Shown here piece by piece: positions 60,381 through 64,000 of a stretch of 64,000 nucleotides of DNA. This stretch comes from CAYRES01 sp964423425. Lineage in GTDB: Bacteria; Actinomycetota; Thermoleophilia; RBG-16-64-13. Each line of letters opens with the position of its first letter. Positions within the stretch are counted from its first letter, which is position 1. The DNA is taken from positions 62,001 to 126,000 of the forward strand of contig CAYRES010000008.1 in NCBI GenBank assembly GCA_964423425.1, read 5' to 3'. Both the position numbers and the translations under genes were made by a program. The notes below the pieces were generated by a model. It saw nothing but the letters and a program-made list of their open reading frames with translations, did not search any database and was not told the DNA's origin.

Positions 60381-61598
60381 ATGTCCTCGTCACGAACACG
60401 AGCCTCCGCAAGGAGACGCCCCGCCGCCCGCTACAACAGCAGGTTCATACGCCTGTTGATAATCACCCTCGTGGTCGGCATAGGCTTGGGGCTGCTCGTC
60501 GGCAGCCTCATCTGGGGCAGGACGAGTTCCGCCTCGGGCTCGACCGCGCAGGCCGGGCAGACGGGCGCTGAGGACGGGCCGGGCACGGGCGGTCAACCCT
60601 ACGCCGGAGACGGCTCCGATGCGGCGGGCGGCTATGAGGTATCGGCCGGCTCAACAGACACCCCGCTCGCCTCCCTCGACCCGGAAGAGGCCTCCGCGCG
60701 GGCCGCGGCTCTCAAGGCGAACGAGATGGGTCTCATTCCTGTGCTCGAATACCACTGTATCCAAGATGACGTGCCCGAAGACGACCTCCACCGCAGCACC
60801 GCCAACTTCCGTGCCGACATCGAGCGGCTCAAGCAGGCGGGCTTCTACCCCATCAACGTACGCGACATGGCGGCCGGCCGTATCGATGTGCCCGCCGGCA
60901 AGAGCCCGGTGGTGTTGACTTTCGACGATTCGAGTCCGGGCCAGTTCCGCCTCCTCGACGACGGCACCATCGACCCCGATTGCGCGGTCGGCATCATGCA
61001 GGCGGCGGTGGAGGATGGGGACTGGGCTCCGCGGGCGAGCTTCTTCCCCCTCCTCTACGTCGACCCGGAGGACTACATCCTGTGGGGGCAGAAGGGCCGC
61101 GAGGAGGAGAAGCTCACCACCCTGGTCTCGCTCGGCTACGAGATCGGCAGCCACACGCGCACGCACGCCGATCTGAAGGCGGCCCCACTCGAGGCGTGTT
61201 ATGAGGAGCTCGGACGGTCACAGTTCATGCTGGAGGACATGATCGGCTCCGGCTACCGCGTCACCACACTGTCGGTACCCTTCGGTTCGTATCCGGCCAA
61301 CGAGTCGATACTGGTGCGCGGCTCCTACGAGGGGCGCACCTACAGGTACGAGGCGGCCCTGGAGGCTTTCGGAGGCCCGAACCCCAGCCCCTTTGCCGGC
61401 CGCTTCGACCCCACGCACATCAAACGTATCCCGGTCTACGGGAACGCTCTCGACGAGATGCTCTCCTACTTCGAGAGGCACTTGGAAGACCGCTTCATCT
61501 CCGACGGCGACCCCTCCTTCATCTCGATACCACAGCAGCTCCCGGAGAGCTTGGGCGCTCTTGGCGAGACCTACGGCCTGCCCGTCATCACCTACTGA
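60381..61598 (+). CDS. Membrane-anchored polysaccharide deacetylase-like protein
   Basis: 405 residues. A basic N-terminus and one helix (FIRLLIITLVVGIGLGLLVG) anchor it, then a Gly/Ser linker. From about residue 125 is the NodB-like carbohydrate esterase 4 domain: VLEYHCIQDDV, VVLTFDDSS (metal-binding Asp pair) and IGSHTRTHADL (HxxxH). TLSVPFGSYPAN follows. It should remove acetyl groups from cell-wall or surface polysaccharide outside the membrane. It converges with the phosphodiesterase-like gene ending at 61613. Confidence 0.82.
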   Translation: MSSSRTRASARRRPAARYNSRFIRLLIITLVVGIGLGLLVGSLIWGRTSSASGSTAQAGQTGAEDGPGTGGQPYAGDGSDAAGGYEVSAGSTDTPLASLDPEEASARAAALKANEMGLIPVLEYHCIQDDVPEDDLHRSTANFRADIERLKQAGFYPINVRDMAAGRIDVPAGKSPVVLTFDDSSPGQFRLLDDGTIDPDCAVGIMQAAVEDGDWAPRASFFPLLYVDPEDYILWGQKGREEEKLTTLVSLGYEIGSHTRTHADLKAAPLEACYEELGRSQFMLEDMIGSGYRVTTLSVPFGSYPANESILVRGSYEGRTYRYEAALEAFGGPNPSPFAGRFDPTHIKRIPVYGNALDEMLSYFERHLEDRFISDGDPSFISIPQQLPESLGALGETYGLPVITY

Positions 61599-61612
61599 AG
61601 TTCACGGTCAGG

Positions 61613-64000
61613 CTAAGGCCCGAAGAGAAGGCGAACCCGGTCGAACAGCACCTCGATGGTCATCTGCACGCCGGTGAAGATCTCACCGACGAGCGCCGCT
61701 CCCAACACCAATACCCCCACACTCACGACCGGGATACACACGGCAAGGACCCAACGCAGACGCATGGCCTCCCGCAGGGCCACAAGCGAGGCAGCCAAGA
61801 ACACCACCATCAAGGCGGTTCCGAGCCCCGGTCCGACTACGGGAACGGCCTGCAGCGGAGAGAGGAGCAAGGGCACACGAGCGTAGGCCATGGCTCGAAA
61901 CACACTCGTGAAACTGCCCTTTCCGTGTAACAGCCCGGCCGCGAAATAAGCGAGAAGCACCATGGCGGTCCATGCGGCCACCTCGGCCCACAAGGCGTTC
62001 GCCGTCTTGACGCCGAACGAACCGGGCAGCGCCGGGTCGAAGCCTCCGGCCAGTCCGGATAGGAGCACCCCGACCACGAGGATCAAGAGCGCGGGGCCCG
62101 TGGCCCGTACGTCCCCGGCCACCGCTCCAAAGACGCGGGGGCGCAGTGTGAAGACTGCGAGAGCGCGCGGTATCCACGTCCTCAGATCCTTAATGCCGGC
62201 AGAGATGTTGCCCCACGACCACGCATCCACCTCCGGCTCGTCATGACTCACGGCACCAGGGTCGCCGGGCAGCCCCCGGCGGGCATCGAGCAGGGGGAAC
62301 AGCTCGGCTGCATCAGTGAGGATGGGCACACGCATGCCGGCCGGGTGCAGCACAAAGGCGTCGGTCTGCTGACCCCCCAAGCCGCCGTGGCAACCGATGA
62401 GTTCCTCGAACGCAGCCACGGTGCCATCAGGGAACAGCGTGGAGTTGATGATGAGGTCGCCTGAGTGTGGATACCGGGCGAGCCGCAGCAACTGCCGGGC
62501 GGCGACGACGGTGTGCCCATAGGGCTCCAAGGGATCCGAGCCGGTGACGCGGCCTGTCACCAAGTTGCGAGCGCCTCCCTTGGCTACCACCAGGGGATCA
62601 CCGCCGCGGCCGTGACTCACCACGTAGCCGACCCCCGGGTGGGCCACCAGGGCCTCGATGCACCCGGGGTGCATCTCCTCGATCGCTCCCACATCAGCAC
62701 GGCCGGGAATGCTGCGGAAGTAGGCGTGTGCCATGTTCCCCCCGGAGCAGACCACCACCTCGGGAGGCGTACGCTCCGCCATTCGCTCCTCCGGCGCGGC
62801 GGCCGCGACTCCAACCGACCGGCCGGCTCCTAGGCCGTCTGCTCCCCTCCTGTCGGCCAGGCTGCCGGAGAGACTACGCTGCGTGCGGCCGTAGACGGCC
62901 GCACGCAGCCGCGCCCGGCGCTCGCTCGCGCTGTCCGCCGGCGACTGCGACACGCTCTCCGAGACGGCGCCCAGTTCCGAGAGAAGCGCAGCCAGACCCC
63001 GACTCCGCAGCGCCCTCCCCCCGGCCGTCTCGGAATCGGCCACCAGTATCCGCCGCGCCGTGAACTCCTCCAAGAACCGTCCCAGCGACATACCATAGCG
63101 CTGCTGGAAGGTGGCCCCCTCCGACTGCCCGTGGTCGGACAGCACAATGACGTCGTACGGGCGGGGCGCCTTGCGGTAGATGACATCGAGGATACGTCTC
63201 AACTGACGGTCGAGGCCGCGGAGGGTGGCCAAGGCGTCGGAGGAGGAGGGGCCGGCATGATGCGCCACTTCGTCGTAACCCGCGTAGCTGGCGTAGATGG
63301 CCGGGGAGCCCCTCATCACGTCGGACACCACGAGAAACGTGGTCATCTCCCGAAAGTACACGTTGGTGGCCGCACGCTCCAAGGGCCACGCACCCAAGCG
63401 GCTCAATCGGGGCCGGCGGTTGAGGAGCAGTCGCCGCACGCCCTGGAACAACTCGAGCAATATGTCTCCCACCATGAGGGCGATGACCCTCGGGAAGAGA
63501 TAGGGGTTTACGAAGAAGAGGTTGAGGTCTCCCAGCCAGCGGCGCATGGGCAGGTCTTCCTTCAGGGAGATGGCGCTCATGGTGATGAGCGCCTTGCGGG
63601 CGTCGCCGGACACCTGGTTGTTGATGCTGGTGCCGCCTCGCAGCAACCCCCGGCCGGTGGAGAGGCGCCGTTCTATCTCGAGCGCGTCCCTGGGACGGTT
63701 GGACACCATGAGGGCGTCGCGTTCCTTCTCGAACCAGCGGAAGGCGGGGATATCGAAGGCAGTGCCGTACATGATGGCGGCCTGTGACGAGGAGGTCTGC
63801 GAAGGAAGGCCGCAGAAGAAGGGGCTCAGCCTGTGACTGCCGGCAGCGAGGAGCCCGGTGAGCGTGGGCATGAGCCCCCGTTCCAACGCATCGTTCAGCC
63901 GTGGATAGCTCAGCCCGTCGATCTCGATGACGAGAAGGCCCCGCGTCCGCCCCACCTCACCCACCACCTCACGCCGGGAGAGCCACTGCACCACACCGTC
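61613..64000 (-). CDS. Membrane phosphodiesterase/alkaline-phosphatase-superfamily protein (5' end outside window)
   Basis: At least 793 residues, open to the window end; GTG 63994 lies so near the edge that the true start is probably beyond 64000. The catalytic domain is of the type I phosphodiesterase/alkaline phosphatase superfamily (LLVIEIDGLSYPRLNDALER, AGYDEVAHHAGPSSSDALAT, VIVLSDHGQSEGATFQQRYG), with metal-binding Asp and His. The C-terminal 200 residues are membrane spans (GPALLILVVGVLLSGLAGGF) resembling Yip1-like domains. It probably hydrolyses a lipid or polymer phosphodiester at the surface. Confidence 0.75.
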   Translation of the reverse strand, partial: DGVVQWLSRREVVGEVGRTRGLLVIEIDGLSYPRLNDALERGLMPTLTGLLAAGSHRLSPFFCGLPSQTSSSQAAIMYGTAFDIPAFRWFEKERDALMVSNRPRDALEIERRLSTGRGLLRGGTSINNQVSGDARKALITMSAISLKEDLPMRRWLGDLNLFFVNPYLFPRVIALMVGDILLELFQGVRRLLLNRRPRLSRLGAWPLERAATNVYFREMTTFLVVSDVMRGSPAIYASYAGYDEVAHHAGPSSSDALATLRGLDRQLRRILDVIYRKAPRPYDVIVLSDHGQSEGATFQQRYGMSLGRFLEEFTARRILVADSETAGGRALRSRGLAALLSELGAVSESVSQSPADSASERRARLRAAVYGRTQRSLSGSLADRRGADGLGAGRSVGVAAAAPEERMAERTPPEVVVCSGGNMAHAYFRSIPGRADVGAIEEMHPGCIEALVAHPGVGYVVSHGRGGDPLVVAKGGARNLVTGRVTGSDPLEPYGHTVVAARQLLRLARYPHSGDLIINSTLFPDGTVAAFEELIGCHGGLGGQQTDAFVLHPAGMRVPILTDAAELFPLLDARRGLPGDPGAVSHDEPEVDAWSWGNISAGIKDLRTWIPRALAVFTLRPRVFGAVAGDVRATGPALLILVVGVLLSGLAGGFDPALPGSFGVKTANALWAEVAAWTAMVLLAYFAAGLLHGKGSFTSVFRAMAYARVPLLLSPLQAVPVVGPGLGTALMVVFLAASLVALREAMRLRWVLAVCIPVVSVGVLVLGAALVGEIFTGVQMTIEVLFDRVRLLFGP

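Overview
The window is about 64 kb of high-GC bacterial chromosome, densely coding on both strands, with many GTG starts and many genes overlapping by ATGA or GTGA. A PimA-type mannosyltransferase, GTG/TTG starts and Thr/Ser-rich linkers behind lipoprotein signals suggest an actinobacterium. An [FeFe] hydrogenase, a selenocysteine formate dehydrogenase, a formate channel and a tungstate-type transporter indicate an obligate or near-obligate anaerobe. I infer an anaerobic actinobacterial lineage (Coriobacteriia- or Geothermincolia-like), but no rRNA is present to confirm this. I recognised no tRNA, rRNA, CRISPR array, insertion sequence or phage gene.

Layout. 1-1.6 kb: ArsP/UPF0718 permease divergent from an ArsR repressor. 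1.6-10 kb: a tungstate/molybdate region holding wtpABC, a GntR regulator fused to a PBP-like ligand domain, three exported proteins carrying five copies of a sulfite-oxidase-fold domain (one also has S-layer domains), and a molbindin. 10-18 kb: phosphoesterase, second ArsR, two DMT-type transporters, lipoprotein plus beta-propeller pair, a C_GCAxxG_C_C protein, a LysR regulator and a hypothetical protein. 18.3-18.5 kb: an assembly gap inside poly-G/poly-C. 18.5-23.6 kb: ilvD-ilvB-ilvN-ilvC. 23.7-27.9 kb: HAD hydrolase and GNAT, then MOSC-nifU-nifS. 27.9-32.9 kb: ccmE-F-orf-A-B-C-D for cytochrome c maturation. 33-34.3 kb: NAD-type isocitrate dehydrogenase and a small protein. 34.4-41.4 kb: a leftward run with two NifV/citrate-synthase-like genes followed by phospholipid mannosylation and acyltransfer genes. 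41.4-46.6 kb: an ABC transporter whose binding protein is separated from the permease by an opposite-strand M20 hydrolase and K+ channel. 46.6-50.9 kb: hydCBA and a TM1266-like protein. 51.2-56.8 kb: NuoE-NuoF-FdhA(Sec)-FocA. 57-64 kb: DUF6159-like membrane protein, AhpD-like protein, IpdAB/GctAB-like pair, polysaccharide deacetylase and a phosphodiesterase-like membrane protein cut by the window end.

How the parts fit. Tungstate or molybdate uptake, storage and regulation can supply the pterin cofactor of the Sec formate dehydrogenase. NifU/NifS and MOSC can supply Fe-S clusters and sulfur. FdhA and HydA each have their own NuoE/NuoF-like NADH module, so formate, NADH and H2 can be interconverted, and FocA moves formate. 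The ketol-acid reductoisomerase has an acidic cofactor-loop residue consistent with NADH use. The most unusual elements are the multi-copy surface sulfite-oxidase-fold proteins, the Sec/SECIS formate dehydrogenase beside an [FeFe] hydrogenase with an L1 Cys-to-Ser change, and two citrate/homocitrate-synthase-like paralogs that each keep a different half of the active site.
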